From positions 1-64,000 of the forward strand of contig DAYH01000031.1 in the NCBI GenBank assembly GCA_002506825.1: 64,000 nt of DNA, given 5' to 3'. This DNA comes from Euryarchaeota archaeon UBA103 (GTDB lineage Archaea; Thermoplasmatota; Poseidoniia; Poseidoniales; Thalassarchaeaceae). This document shows, in pieces, positions 25,387-33,309 of this stretch (position 1 is the first letter of the stretch; every line of letters starts with the position of its first letter). The notes under the pieces were generated by a model that was not told the DNA's origin, did not search any database, and saw only the letters and a list, made by a program, of their open reading frames with translations. Made by a program: the position numbers and the translations under genes.

Positions 25387-25439
25387 GAGTATCGCTGTAA
25401 TAGCTCACTCAAGAACCTATGTAATAATTATCTTAACAA

Positions 25440-25712
25440 TTAGGCTAGAACTGGTGAGTCGCCCTCTGCAATGGGCAGATCTGGTGCTTCTTCTTCATTC
25501 CTGTCAAGCCATGACTCGAACTCATCTGGGAGATCAGTATCTGCAAAAATAGCCTCAACAGGGCACTCCGCTACGCACGCCGCACAATCAATACACTCGT
25601 CTGGGTCGATAACCAAATAATTATCAGCTTCTCTGAAGGCTTCAACAGGACAAACAGATACGCAATCTTGGTATTTGTGGTCGACACATGCTGAAGTGAC
25701 TACGTGGGTCAT
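25440..25712 (-). CDS. Seven-iron-type ferredoxin
   Basis: A 90-residue ferredoxin. The first cluster motif is C9-x7-C17-x3-C21-P, lacking the central cysteine and so typical of a [3Fe-4S] centre; the second is 'CIDCAACVAECP', a full [4Fe-4S] motif. The acidic C-terminal tail ('LDRNEEEAPDLPIAEG') is common in Azotobacter-type 7Fe ferredoxins. It is a soluble one-electron carrier. Single gene with its own upstream space; no partner enzyme is adjacent, so its redox partner cannot be named. Confidence 0.9.
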   Translation of the reverse strand: MTHVVTSACVDHKYQDCVSVCPVEAFREADNYLVIDPDECIDCAACVAECPVEAIFADTDLPDEFESWLDRNEEEAPDLPIAEGDSPVLA

Positions 25713-25779
25713 GTTACTCTACCCTCACTATCTAGTCAATACATTTGAAGTCTTGCTCTGATTCATAACCAAGGAATAA

Positions 25780-26244
25780 CTATGCCATGCTTCTTAGCAA
25801 ATCCGTGATGACCTCAATATGATCATCCCCGGGATAAGCCTCAATTTTGAAAACGCCCTTCACGAAAGCCTCGCTTCTGCCTTTTGAGCATAGCCTAACT
25901 TCTCCCTTCACAAGACTAGACAGACTAATTCTCAAGTGCAGATTTTTATCCTCATCAACTCTCATTTGCAAACCATCTGAAAGGAGTTCGAGAAGAGTAT
26001 CTCTACCAAGTCTCTTAAGACACTCTCTAGCCAATTTTTTTCTCTCAAGCTTAACAATCCCAGTGATCAATAATGGTCCATGAAATGACTTCTCTTCTAC
26101 CCATTTGACGCACTCATCAATCCCTGATAGCCATTCTAGCGATTCCTGCACAAGTGCAACATCATCTAGCTCGCAAGCATGAACTCGCCACTCGCCCCGG
26201 AGTACACCCATATTACCAGGTGGCAATAGGCCATTCATAGTCAC
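25780..26244 (-). CDS. RNA-binding protein of the COG1325 type (predicted exosome-associated)
   Basis: A 154-residue protein. 'FHGPLLITGIVKLERKKLA' followed by 'RVDEDKNLHLRISLSSLVKG' and 'FVKGVFKIEAYPGD' matches the pattern of archaeal COG1325 proteins, often listed as predicted exosome or RNA-binding proteins. It is divergent from the S3Ae ribosomal protein gene. Family assignment is by pattern; biochemical function is not known with confidence. Confidence 0.55.
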   Translation of the reverse strand: MTMNGLLPPGNMGVLRGEWRVHACELDDVALVQESLEWLSGIDECVKWVEEKSFHGPLLITGIVKLERKKLARECLKRLGRDTLLELLSDGLQMRVDEDKNLHLRISLSSLVKGEVRLCSKGRSEAFVKGVFKIEAYPGDDHIEVITDLLRSMA

Positions 26245-26307
26245 TTACCTATGTGACCATCATTAGGGCCTGTTTCAAATACTAAGTGTAGGTCGCAAGG
26301 CCGCAGG

Positions 26308-26321
26308 CGGGGAAGCCCCCG
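26308..26321 (+). other. Short GC-rich hairpin in the rps3ae leader
   Basis: CGGGG-AAGC-CCCCG can form a five-pair hairpin 17 bases before the S3Ae start codon, inside a GC-rich leader that contrasts with the A/T-rich surroundings. It could affect translation or bind a ribosomal protein. Only the sequence supports this. Confidence 0.3.
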
Positions 26322-26338
26322 ATAATGAGGTCGTTGTA

Positions 26339-27220
26339 ATGGCAAAGGGAGCAAAGGCAAGAGCAGCGGCACGAAGGCAGAAAGATAAGTGGAAGTCCAA
26401 GAGATGGTTTTCCATAAGGGCACCAAGAAATCCATGGTCATTCAGAGTAATAGGCGAGACTCTCGCAGAAGATCCAGAAATGCTGATTGGTAGAAATTAT
26501 GAGATCATGCAGAATGAACTCGATGGCGACTTCTCAAAGATGCATGTTAAGATCAGATTCAGAGTTTCTGATGTCCTGGGGAGTGATGCAATCACTGAAT
26601 TCATTGGCCACCAGATGATGCAAGACCACGTCAGAAGGCAAGTAAGAAGAGAAAGGGGCAAAATCGATGATACTGTAGACGTAGTGACAGAAGATGGATT
26701 CTATGTCAGATTCAAGCCATTAATTCTTACAAGAGAAAGGGTCAAGTCTAGTCAGAAGAACGAGATTAGGTCTGTAGCTAGGGACACTATTCTGAAAGCC
26801 GGAGCATCCTCAACTTGGGTCTCCATGCAAAAATCCGTAATGGACGGGGAGCTTGAGGCACTAATTAAGGAAGAAGCATCTAAGATTAGTCCGATAAGAA
26901 TGGCCATGATAAGGAGGACTCAATTAATTCAATCTGGAGTAGTCACCAATGATGGTCCAACATTAGAGGAAATCATCGCTGAAGAGGAAGCGACTAGAAA
27001 AGCCGTCCAAGAGACAGTGGATGTCGAGGATGAAAACGAATCTCAGGATCTAAATGTAGATGAATTAGACGACTCTGGGGCTGATGTAGAAACTGAAGAC
27101 TCAGATGAAGAAATTGACTATGAAAGTATGACTGTAGCACAACTAAAAGCAGTACTCAAAGAAGCGGGCAAACCAGTATCAGGTAAAAAGGCAGATTTAA
27201 TCTCTAGAATAATGGAGTGA
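26339..27220 (+). CDS. rps3ae: Ribosomal protein S3Ae (eS1) with acidic linker and C-terminal SAP domain
   Basis: A 293-residue protein; eS1 alone is about 200. The ribosomal part (1-~215) is clear: 'KRWFSIRAPR', 'KMHVKIRFRVSDV', 'SPIRMAMIRRTQLIQSGVVT'. A strongly acidic linker (~220-257) follows and the last 35 residues form a SAP-type helix-extended-loop-helix ('MTVAQLKAVLKEAGKPVSGK', 'KADLISRIM'). SAP domains usually bind DNA or RNA. The fusion reads as one uninterrupted frame. It is followed by a purine phosphorylase gene after four bases. Confidence 0.92.
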   Translation: MAKGAKARAAARRQKDKWKSKRWFSIRAPRNPWSFRVIGETLAEDPEMLIGRNYEIMQNELDGDFSKMHVKIRFRVSDVLGSDAITEFIGHQMMQDHVRRQVRRERGKIDDTVDVVTEDGFYVRFKPLILTRERVKSSQKNEIRSVARDTILKAGASSTWVSMQKSVMDGELEALIKEEASKISPIRMAMIRRTQLIQSGVVTNDGPTLEEIIAEEEATRKAVQETVDVEDENESQDLNVDELDDSGADVETEDSDEEIDYESMTVAQLKAVLKEAGKPVSGKKADLISRIME

Positions 27221-27224
27221 AATT

Positions 27225-27998
27225 ATGGCCCGCGTCGCGGTGATTTGTGGAACCGGGATGAGTGCATTATCAGATGAATTTGATGTGACCGAGGAAAAAT
27301 CAACTATTCGAGTTGATACTGATTGGGGCGAAGTACCTGTAACAATCATCAAAATTCCAGAAGGTACAGTTGCAGTTATTGACAGGCACCATTCGTCAGA
27401 GGGAAAAAGAACCCCTCCTCACAAGATAGAACACAGGGCCAATATCATGGCCGTCAGTAGTCTACAAGTCGATTTGATAATTAGCATAAATTCAGTTGGT
27501 TCAATGAGGGATGATATGCCTCCGGGAACAATTGGAATAACTATTGATGTACTAGATTTAGCAGTCAAACCATGGACGTTTTTTGATGACCATGCCGTAC
27601 ACTTCGACAGAACATCACAATTCAACAAGGAAGCTATGGATATATGCATGAATTCACTTTCTAAGACCCAGGGAATATGTCCTAGTGACGTCATTGTTGC
27701 ACAGTGCGTCGGCCCTCAGTTCGAGTCCCCCTCAGAGATTTCAGCTCTGGAGAGACTTGGTGCCGATACAGTGGGCATGACACTAGGGCCTGAGAGTAGA
27801 TTAGTTTCTGAAATTGGAACCCCATATCTGGCTTTAGCGTGCTCATCAAATTGGGCCGCAGGAAGAGATCCCAATGACCCAGAAGCAAACATAGATCATA
27901 GCGCTGTAGATCATCTAGCTTCAACCATGAGGTCTCAAATCTCTACATGCATAGTATCTCTTCTCAGTGAGTTTCAAGACATCGAAGGTGAAAGTTGA
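27225..27998 (+). CDS. Purine nucleoside / methylthioadenosine phosphorylase family protein
   Basis: A 257-residue member of the MTAP/PNP family, which splits purine nucleosides with phosphate. Signature parts are 'DRHHSS' then 'RTPPHKIEHRANI' (phosphate and sugar site), 'INSVGSM', 'QCVGPQFESPSEISALERLG' and 'ADTVGMTLGPES'. In most MTAP enzymes the last block reads VGMT.VPE; here 'TLGPES' differs, so substrate preference is uncertain. The final 'SNWAAG' resembles the base-binding Asn/Asp region. It is probably co-transcribed with S3Ae upstream and the MazG-like gene downstream. Confidence 0.82.
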   Translation: MARVAVICGTGMSALSDEFDVTEEKSTIRVDTDWGEVPVTIIKIPEGTVAVIDRHHSSEGKRTPPHKIEHRANIMAVSSLQVDLIISINSVGSMRDDMPPGTIGITIDVLDLAVKPWTFFDDHAVHFDRTSQFNKEAMDICMNSLSKTQGICPSDVIVAQCVGPQFESPSEISALERLGADTVGMTLGPESRLVSEIGTPYLALACSSNWAAGRDPNDPEANIDHSAVDHLASTMRSQISTCIVSLLSEFQDIEGES

Positions 27999-28023
27999 TT
28001 TCTCTCCTATCCGTGCGAATATC

Positions 28024-28416
28024 ATGTCTAGGAAGATTAGTGTTAATGATTGGTTGTCTGACGAGATAAATTCAACTCCCGATGGATCGTGGGATACTAT
28101 GATGGAAAGAGTAGCAAAATTTCACCATAAACATTCATTTGAATCACCTCAAAATAATGGGCATGATATGGGTTACAGGCTGGCACTGACTGTTGAAGAG
28201 CTGGGTGAATTATCAGCGGCCATAACAAAGGGCAAGCCCAAATCTGAGGCTTCGGAAGAGTTAGCAGATCTTCTAATACTAATTCTCGGACATTCTCTGG
28301 CTATGAAGGTGGATCTTGAATCCGAATTCCACAAGAAAATAGATAAAATCATGCAAAGAGAATCAAAAAAAGGAGGTCTCGGAATAAGAGTTACAGAATA
28401 TAGGGACCAGAGCTAA
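28024..28416 (+). CDS. MazG-like nucleotide pyrophosphohydrolase
   Basis: A 130-residue all-helical NTP pyrophosphohydrolase-like protein. The magnesium-binding pattern is seen as 'EELGELSAAITKG' and, two turns later, 'EELADLLI', matching the EExxE...ExxD signature. These enzymes hydrolyse NTPs to NMP and pyrophosphate and clean nucleotide pools. The start at 28024 avoids a 32-base overlap with the phosphorylase gene; an in-frame GTG at 27967 is possible. Its stop overlaps the stop of the convergent MscS gene by four bases. Confidence 0.78.
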   Translation: MSRKISVNDWLSDEINSTPDGSWDTMMERVAKFHHKHSFESPQNNGHDMGYRLALTVEELGELSAAITKGKPKSEASEELADLLILILGHSLAMKVDLESEFHKKIDKIMQRESKKGGLGIRVTEYRDQS

Positions 28417-29534
28417 ACCTCGACCAGCTTCTCTAATTGAGGTGTACTCAGCTGAATGCCGTATTCATCCTGTAAGTCATAAGCTGCCATATTGATTGCA
28501 TTCCTCACTAGTAACAGCTGGTAAGGTCTTTCCAATACGTATGTCAGCCTCCATATCGCAGCGTTGTTTGAGTTTTCCCTAATGGTTATTTTTGGCTCTC
28601 TTAGTGAGTCCAGTGAAGAGCTAGAATCTGAAACTGTTTTGTATACCGCATTTAGATAATTCTTGACATCTTCGCTAGGGACTCCATATCCTATGTTGAA
28701 CTCAATGAAATCCTTGAACGGACCTCCTTTTGATTTTCTGAGATAATCGGTCCTGTATTGAAGAAGATTATAATTTGGGATCTCTATGTCGTGCCCTTGG
28801 GCCAAGTCTCTTATTCTTGTTTGAAGGCCCCTAATTTCTAGGATAATTCCAAGAATTCCCGCTTCAGGAATTGAGATTACATCCCCTCTCCTTGCACTGT
28901 TCCCACCAATAACCAGAATTCCACTAAGGAAATCCCTCAACCAGTAGTCCTTGGTTGTAAAAACTATCAATGCAAGGAATCCAATCACTCCAGTAGTTTC
29001 CAATAGGCCCGTAATGTCCCAGACATTTATGAGTCCGATAAGGACAGTCATCACGATGACTGAAAACGCCACTAATTCCAGAGTTCTCGAGGTCGGAGTC
29101 TCTACCTTTCTCGAAACCCCCATTACCTCAATATCTTCTCCGTATTTTGAAAGAAGAAGAGCCTCTATTGCGCTGAATACTAGATATGATGCGAGAAGGG
29201 TGAGAGATGTCCTACTCACCTCATCCGCTGGAAAACCCTCGTCCACCAATATCAGGGAAGCGATGAAAGAAACGAATACCAAAAGATTGAATCCGTGTAG
29301 TAGCCTAGTTCTGGATTTTATAGTATCCTCATCAATATCTCTGTGATGCGAAACAATACTGTTGGAGAAGAAATAAACGAAGATATTGAATGCGAATGTG
29401 AAATACTCAATCCCCGCAAGATCTGCAAATCTATCTGTGAGAATCCCGTATATGTCAGCCATAAACCAGCCATTGTATGTCAATGAATTAAGATATTGCC
29501 TAATTACTTGGTTATCGCCCTCTCTTAAGGGCAT
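28413..29534 (-). CDS. MscS-family mechanosensitive channel
   Basis: A 373-residue small-conductance mechanosensitive channel homologue. N-terminal membrane helices span about residues 15-155. The pore-lining helix and adjoining beta domain are recognisable ('KDYWLRDFLSGILVIGG', then 'ARRGDVISIPEAGILGIILE' and 'HDIEIPNYNLLQYR'). The C-terminal alpha/beta domain follows. It releases solutes upon hypo-osmotic shock. The start at 29534 leaves a 22-base overlap with the upstream DoxX-like gene; an alternative at 29579 is possible. Last gene of the plsC-thyA-folA operon. Confidence 0.85.
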   Translation of the reverse strand: MPLREGDNQVIRQYLNSLTYNGWFMADIYGILTDRFADLAGIEYFTFAFNIFVYFFSNSIVSHHRDIDEDTIKSRTRLLHGFNLLVFVSFIASLILVDEGFPADEVSRTSLTLLASYLVFSAIEALLLSKYGEDIEVMGVSRKVETPTSRTLELVAFSVIVMTVLIGLINVWDITGLLETTGVIGFLALIVFTTKDYWLRDFLSGILVIGGNSARRGDVISIPEAGILGIILEIRGLQTRIRDLAQGHDIEIPNYNLLQYRTDYLRKSKGGPFKDFIEFNIGYGVPSEDVKNYLNAVYKTVSDSSSSLDSLREPKITIRENSNNAAIWRLTYVLERPYQLLLVRNAINMAAYDLQDEYGIQLSTPQLEKLVEV

Positions 29535-29970
29535 CAATGGAGACTCCAGAAATCCAAAGGCTGACCAAGATTCCAGCAATTTGTAGTAGTAATCTGACTA
29601 CATGTCCAGTAGAAGACAAAGACTCTCCTCCTCCCAACTCAATATCATATATCCACATGTACAGATTAGCAGGGTATAAGATGACCAGAAGTACAGCACT
29701 CGAGATGCCAGCCCTTTCTCTGTAATATGTTCCAGAGTCAAAGATAATCTCTACGCCAGAAGCCATAAGTCCAATACCAACTAATATTTCTGCCACTCCA
29801 CTGATTAAAACCCAAAATTTCGCATACCCTATTACTGATGGCACTATCGGCTCAAACCATTTAGTATCTGTGAAATGTAACACCCCGACATAGAAAAAGA
29901 ATGCTCCACCCGAAATGGCACATATCCATTTGAGATGGATCAATTGATTCACAAAAACGTAAGAATCCAT
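29512..29970 (-). CDS. DoxX-like membrane protein
   Basis: A 152-residue protein with four membrane helices. 'YVGVLHFTDTKWFEPIVPSV' and 'ISGVAEILVGIGLMASG' followed by 'VLLVILYPANLYMWIYD' match DoxX-like proteins. Their function is poorly defined; relatives are quinone-linked or redox-related. The ATG at 29970 lies one base beyond the stop of the DHFR gene, so it is preferred over an in-frame start at 30024 within that gene. Confidence 0.75.
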   Translation of the reverse strand: MDSYVFVNQLIHLKWICAISGGAFFFYVGVLHFTDTKWFEPIVPSVIGYAKFWVLISGVAEILVGIGLMASGVEIIFDSGTYYRERAGISSAVLLVILYPANLYMWIYDIELGGGESLSSTGHVVRLLLQIAGILVSLWISGVSIDALKRGR

Positions 29971-29971
29971 A

Positions 29972-30481
29972 TTACTGCCGCTTCCATACGGAATAAGTCG
30001 TCCTAAACTCGTTCCTTTCATCAATTACCGTCTCTTCTACCTTTTCTTCAGTCCAATTATCTCGATTCCAATGTGGAAATCTTACACTTCCACTATCAGA
30101 AGTATGGACTGTAGTGACATGAATTTCGTTGACGTGTTCTAGAAACATCTCATAGATTTGTGCACCGCCAATAATCCAGCATTCTTCACAACCGTCCGCA
30201 TAAGCTATTTCGATCGCTCTCCCGGGGTACAATGCATTTTCTGCGTTTTCATGTTCCCATCCAGTATTTCTAGACATCACGATATTGAGTCTTTCAGGCA
30301 GAGGTTGAAAGCTCTCAGGTAGTGAATCCCATGTTTTCCTACCCATAACTACCGCATTGAATCCGTCTCCCTCGGTGAGTTTCTTGAATCTGGATAAATC
30401 ACCCGATAGTTTCCAAGGCAGTTCATTACCTAGTCCAATATATCCGTCTTCATCCATGGCTACTATCATAGATATGTTCAA
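29972..30481 (-). CDS. folA: Dihydrofolate reductase
   Basis: A 169-residue DHFR that regenerates tetrahydrofolate with NADPH. 'ISMIVAMDEDGYIGLGNELP' with 'W' at the next position, 'VVMGRKTWDSLPESFQPLPE' and 'CWIIGGAQIYEMFLEHVNEI' are the standard folate, NADPH and Gly-Gly motifs. It lies 9 bases downstream of thyA, its metabolic partner: thymidylate synthase makes dihydrofolate that this enzyme reduces. The pair resembles bacterial and haloarchaeal thyA-folA pairs. Confidence 0.95.
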   Translation of the reverse strand: MNISMIVAMDEDGYIGLGNELPWKLSGDLSRFKKLTEGDGFNAVVMGRKTWDSLPESFQPLPERLNIVMSRNTGWEHENAENALYPGRAIEIAYADGCEECWIIGGAQIYEMFLEHVNEIHVTTVHTSDSGSVRFPHWNRDNWTEEKVEETVIDERNEFRTTYSVWKRQ

Positions 30482-30490
30482 TTTATCACC

Positions 30491-31285
30491 TCAAACTGAA
30501 ATCGGAGCAGGAATATGGGGATGATGCTCGTAGTTCAGTATTTTGATACTCGAGTAGTTGAAACCATCTATCGAATTAATATCCGTGTCCAACTCAAGCT
30601 CAGGTAGTGGGAGAGGCTCACGTCTAATCTGCTCCTTGGCCTGATTAATGTGATTACTGTAAAGATGACAGTCCCCTCCAGTCCATATGAACTCCCCCGG
30701 CTTAAGATTACAAACTTGAGCAATCATGCATGTCAATAGGCTGTATGAGGAGATATTGAACGGCACTCCAAGAAAAGCATCAGCACTTCTTTGGTAAAGT
30801 TGACAGGATAGTCTTCCCTCCCTAACATAAAACTGAAAGAAAGCATGACAAGGCATCAATGCCATCTTATCCAATTCCCCAACATTCCATGCTGAAACTA
30901 TTATTCTGCGACTTTCTGGATTATCCTTTATCATCTCCACTGCATTACTAATCTGATCTACTACTCTCCCATCAGGAGTTTCCCACTTCCTCCATTGCTT
31001 TCCATAAACAGGACCTAGATCACCATTCTCATCCGCCCACTCATTCCAAATTCTAACTCCGTTATCCCTCAGATAACCTACATTGGTTTCGCCAGATAGG
31101 AACCAAAGAAGCTCGTGAATAACGCTGGGCCAATGCAACTTCTTTGTAGTCACGGCAGGTAAGCCATCAGATAGATCAAACCTCATCTGATGACCAAATA
31201 ATGAGATGGTCCCTGTCCCTGTCCTATCTTCCTTCAACGAACCCTCTTCGAGGATACGTCGTAGGAAGTCCAGGTATTGCTCCAT
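30491..31285 (-). CDS. thyA: Thymidylate synthase
   Basis: ThyA converts dUMP and methylene-tetrahydrofolate into dTMP. From the ATG at 31285 it has 264 residues, the same as the classical bacterial enzyme; a further in-frame ATG lies at 31315. Motifs: 'DRTGTGTISLFGHQMRFDL', 'HELLWFLSGETN', catalytic cysteine in 'MALMPCHAFFQFYV', 'CQLYQRSADAFLGVPFNISS' and 'GDCHLYSNH'. Many archaea use the flavin-dependent ThyX instead, so the ThyA/DHFR pair suggests acquisition by transfer. Confidence 0.97.
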   Translation of the reverse strand: MEQYLDFLRRILEEGSLKEDRTGTGTISLFGHQMRFDLSDGLPAVTTKKLHWPSVIHELLWFLSGETNVGYLRDNGVRIWNEWADENGDLGPVYGKQWRKWETPDGRVVDQISNAVEMIKDNPESRRIIVSAWNVGELDKMALMPCHAFFQFYVREGRLSCQLYQRSADAFLGVPFNISSYSLLTCMIAQVCNLKPGEFIWTGGDCHLYSNHINQAKEQIRREPLPLPELELDTDINSIDGFNYSSIKILNYEHHPHIPAPISV

Positions 31286-31327
31286 TATACCTACGTATAG
31301 TTGGCAGTCCTTCAAGGATGCGGCTAT

Positions 31328-32104
31328 TCAGGGTGCTCCCATTTCTTTGATAGTACCCATCAATTGATCTGTGAACTTACGATATAGGGATTTCATAATG
31401 GAGCCTCTACCATGTTCGTCTATTGATTTTAGACTCTCCAATTGACTCTTCGAGAAGTCTCCCCCATCGGCCGAAACAAGCCATTCTCCGAATGTAACAG
31501 ACTCTCCTATGTGGACATCTATTCTTTTCCAGAACCTAATAAAATTCGCACCCGGCGGCATCACTTCCCTAGACCCAATAATTGAGATTGGAAATACAGG
31601 CACTCCGGGAAAGCTGGCCGCGAGCCTAGCCACTCCGGTCTTTCCATCTTGGAGGTAGGGCGGCGCGTCATTTCTTGATCTGGTACCTTCGGGAAATATT
31701 CCCAATGCAAAGCCCGAACTCAACACATCATGAGCGCGAGATAGAGCATCTCTGCCTCCTTCCGACCTTAGTGTCTCTATCATTCCGTTACTTCTCATGA
31801 TAAATCGGTTGGGTTGCTTCTGAAAGTGCCCCTCCTTAGCGAGATAAAATACCTGCCTTCTAGCCGCAAGGATTTTGAAGATAGGGTCCAAATTAGATAC
31901 GTGGTTAGAAGTTATAATCATCGCTCCTTTTCTAGGAATTCTTTCTAGGCCGGTGTAGTTAACATTGAAAAAAAATCTAACAATTGGAGAAAGGAACCTT
32001 ATCAAAAATCGGTAAATCAAAGGGACTGAGAATGACTCACCAGTACCGCCAATATCCGATAGATAAGAGAACGTACGTAAGTCCTCTGAAGTAAGTTCGG
32101 CCAC
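31328..32104 (-). CDS. plsC: PlsC-type 1-acylglycerol-3-phosphate acyltransferase
   Basis: A 258-residue acyltransferase. Catalytic H-x4-D motif in 'SNHVSNLDPIF' and substrate motif 'FPEGTRSR' are clear; a hydrophobic region precedes the catalytic site. In bacteria PlsC adds the second fatty acid to lysophosphatidate. In an archaeon with isoprenoid ether lipids its presence is noteworthy. It is the first gene of the plsC-thyA-folA-DoxX-MscS operon, 42 bases upstream of thyA. The start is set at the ATG at 32104, before which lies an inverted repeat. Confidence 0.88.
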   Translation of the reverse strand: MAELTSEDLRTFSYLSDIGGTGESFSVPLIYRFLIRFLSPIVRFFFNVNYTGLERIPRKGAMIITSNHVSNLDPIFKILAARRQVFYLAKEGHFQKQPNRFIMRSNGMIETLRSEGGRDALSRAHDVLSSGFALGIFPEGTRSRNDAPPYLQDGKTGVARLAASFPGVPVFPISIIGSREVMPPGANFIRFWKRIDVHIGESVTFGEWLVSADGGDFSKSQLESLKSIDEHGRGSIMKSLYRKFTDQLMGTIKEMGAP

Positions 32105-32147
32105 ATGTCTCCGAAAGAGAAAGGGATTTCACTCTTTGTGGTGCAAT

Positions 32148-32170
32148 GGCAAATATTCTAGGCATTTGCC
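32148..32170. promoter_or_regulatory. Inverted repeat in plsC / surface-protein divergent region
   Basis: GGCAAAT, a 9-base spacer, then ATTTGCC: perfect 7-base arms located between the divergent plsC and surface-protein genes, ending 13 bases before the latter's ATG. It could be an operator for either gene or a leader hairpin. No regulator is linked to it. Confidence 0.35.
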
Positions 32171-32183
32171 CCGTGCGAGTTAC

Positions 32184-33281
32184 ATGCCGGCACGTAAATC
32201 ACTATCGCTAGCATTGGCATCATTATTTCTAATTCCAATAATTTCGCCTAGTGTAGCTGGAGAGTGGACGGATGATGGTTGGCTAACCAATCTTATTGGT
32301 CCCGAGAGGATGGAAAATGGAGATGAATTTGGCTGTCATGGATTTCAAGGAATAGATACCATCGAAGAAAACTGGGTCATAGATGCATGCAAAGACTACC
32401 TAGTCAGCCATACTGATTCTTCCAGATGGGGCAAGAACCCGGTTTCTTTCGGCATAGTCGGCGATTTCATAGATAATCAAACTACTAATTCGTTGGTAAA
32501 CTCCGGCTTTCTAATCACGGGTGATATGATTGATACTCCACTAGAAGGACTTAGATCGTTCCCAAGGAATGGGGGTAGCATTGAGAAGAACTCAGCTAAC
32601 ATGGAACTACTTGAGTCCGCCGAAGAGGACTCTTTGGTGAGTATCTGGTGGAGGGCCAGGGTTGATGATATCAAGGTCAGGGAGGACAAGAGCCTAATCT
32701 CTTGGCTAGAGGACCAAGAAGTATGGTTTACTACATGGGGGGAATGGTATTTCCATGAAATATCGAGTAGCAGTATTGAAGTCAAAGTCGAAGGAAACAA
32801 GATAATAATATCCAATCCTACATCATCCGGAGAATGGGATGTGCCAGGGTCCGTCAGTGTTGAAATAGATGGAAATATCCTTGAAGTCTACAACGATAAA
32901 GGTGAGCAATTTCCAGATATCAGTTCCACAGAAAGGAAGCTAAAACAGGGTTGGAGAACACATGAATATGGAGCGTTTTTCACAGTAATGCCCGGAACCT
33001 CAGTTGAGGCAACTATCGATAAAAATAATGATAACGTTTCGTATAGTCCATTGGACACATTCAATAATTTGCATCATGCTGTTACTATTGTTGGCCATCA
33101 TACAACTAATCTCTTCCACTGGTCTTCAGACTTTCAGGAGTCAATTTTGACATTCACATGGTTAGTTGAAAGGCCTTCCGAGGAGGAGATAAATTGGAGC
33201 CTCCCAATAATCGCATTATCAGTTTTGATAGCAGTTCCGATTATTGTGAAGAAGATTGTGGAAATGGATGACGGGGAATAA
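32184..33281 (+). CDS. Uncharacterised secreted protein with C-terminal membrane anchor
   Basis: A 365-residue protein. From the ATG at 32184 it begins with a signal peptide ('KSLSLALASLFLIPIISPSV'), followed by a mixed alpha/beta extracellular region with two cysteines near residues 47 and 63 that could pair, and a C-terminal membrane helix (~'SLPIIALSVLIAVPIIVKKI') with a short acidic tail. No enzyme family is recognised. Upstream codons in frame (from 32136) add only a non-signal extension across the inverted repeat. Confidence 0.65.
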   Translation: MPARKSLSLALASLFLIPIISPSVAGEWTDDGWLTNLIGPERMENGDEFGCHGFQGIDTIEENWVIDACKDYLVSHTDSSRWGKNPVSFGIVGDFIDNQTTNSLVNSGFLITGDMIDTPLEGLRSFPRNGGSIEKNSANMELLESAEEDSLVSIWWRARVDDIKVREDKSLISWLEDQEVWFTTWGEWYFHEISSSSIEVKVEGNKIIISNPTSSGEWDVPGSVSVEIDGNILEVYNDKGEQFPDISSTERKLKQGWRTHEYGAFFTVMPGTSVEATIDKNNDNVSYSPLDTFNNLHHAVTIVGHHTTNLFHWSSDFQESILTFTWLVERPSEEEINWSLPIIALSVLIAVPIIVKKIVEMDDGE

Positions 33282-33309
33282 TATCCCAAATAAATATCGA
33301 AATGTCCCA

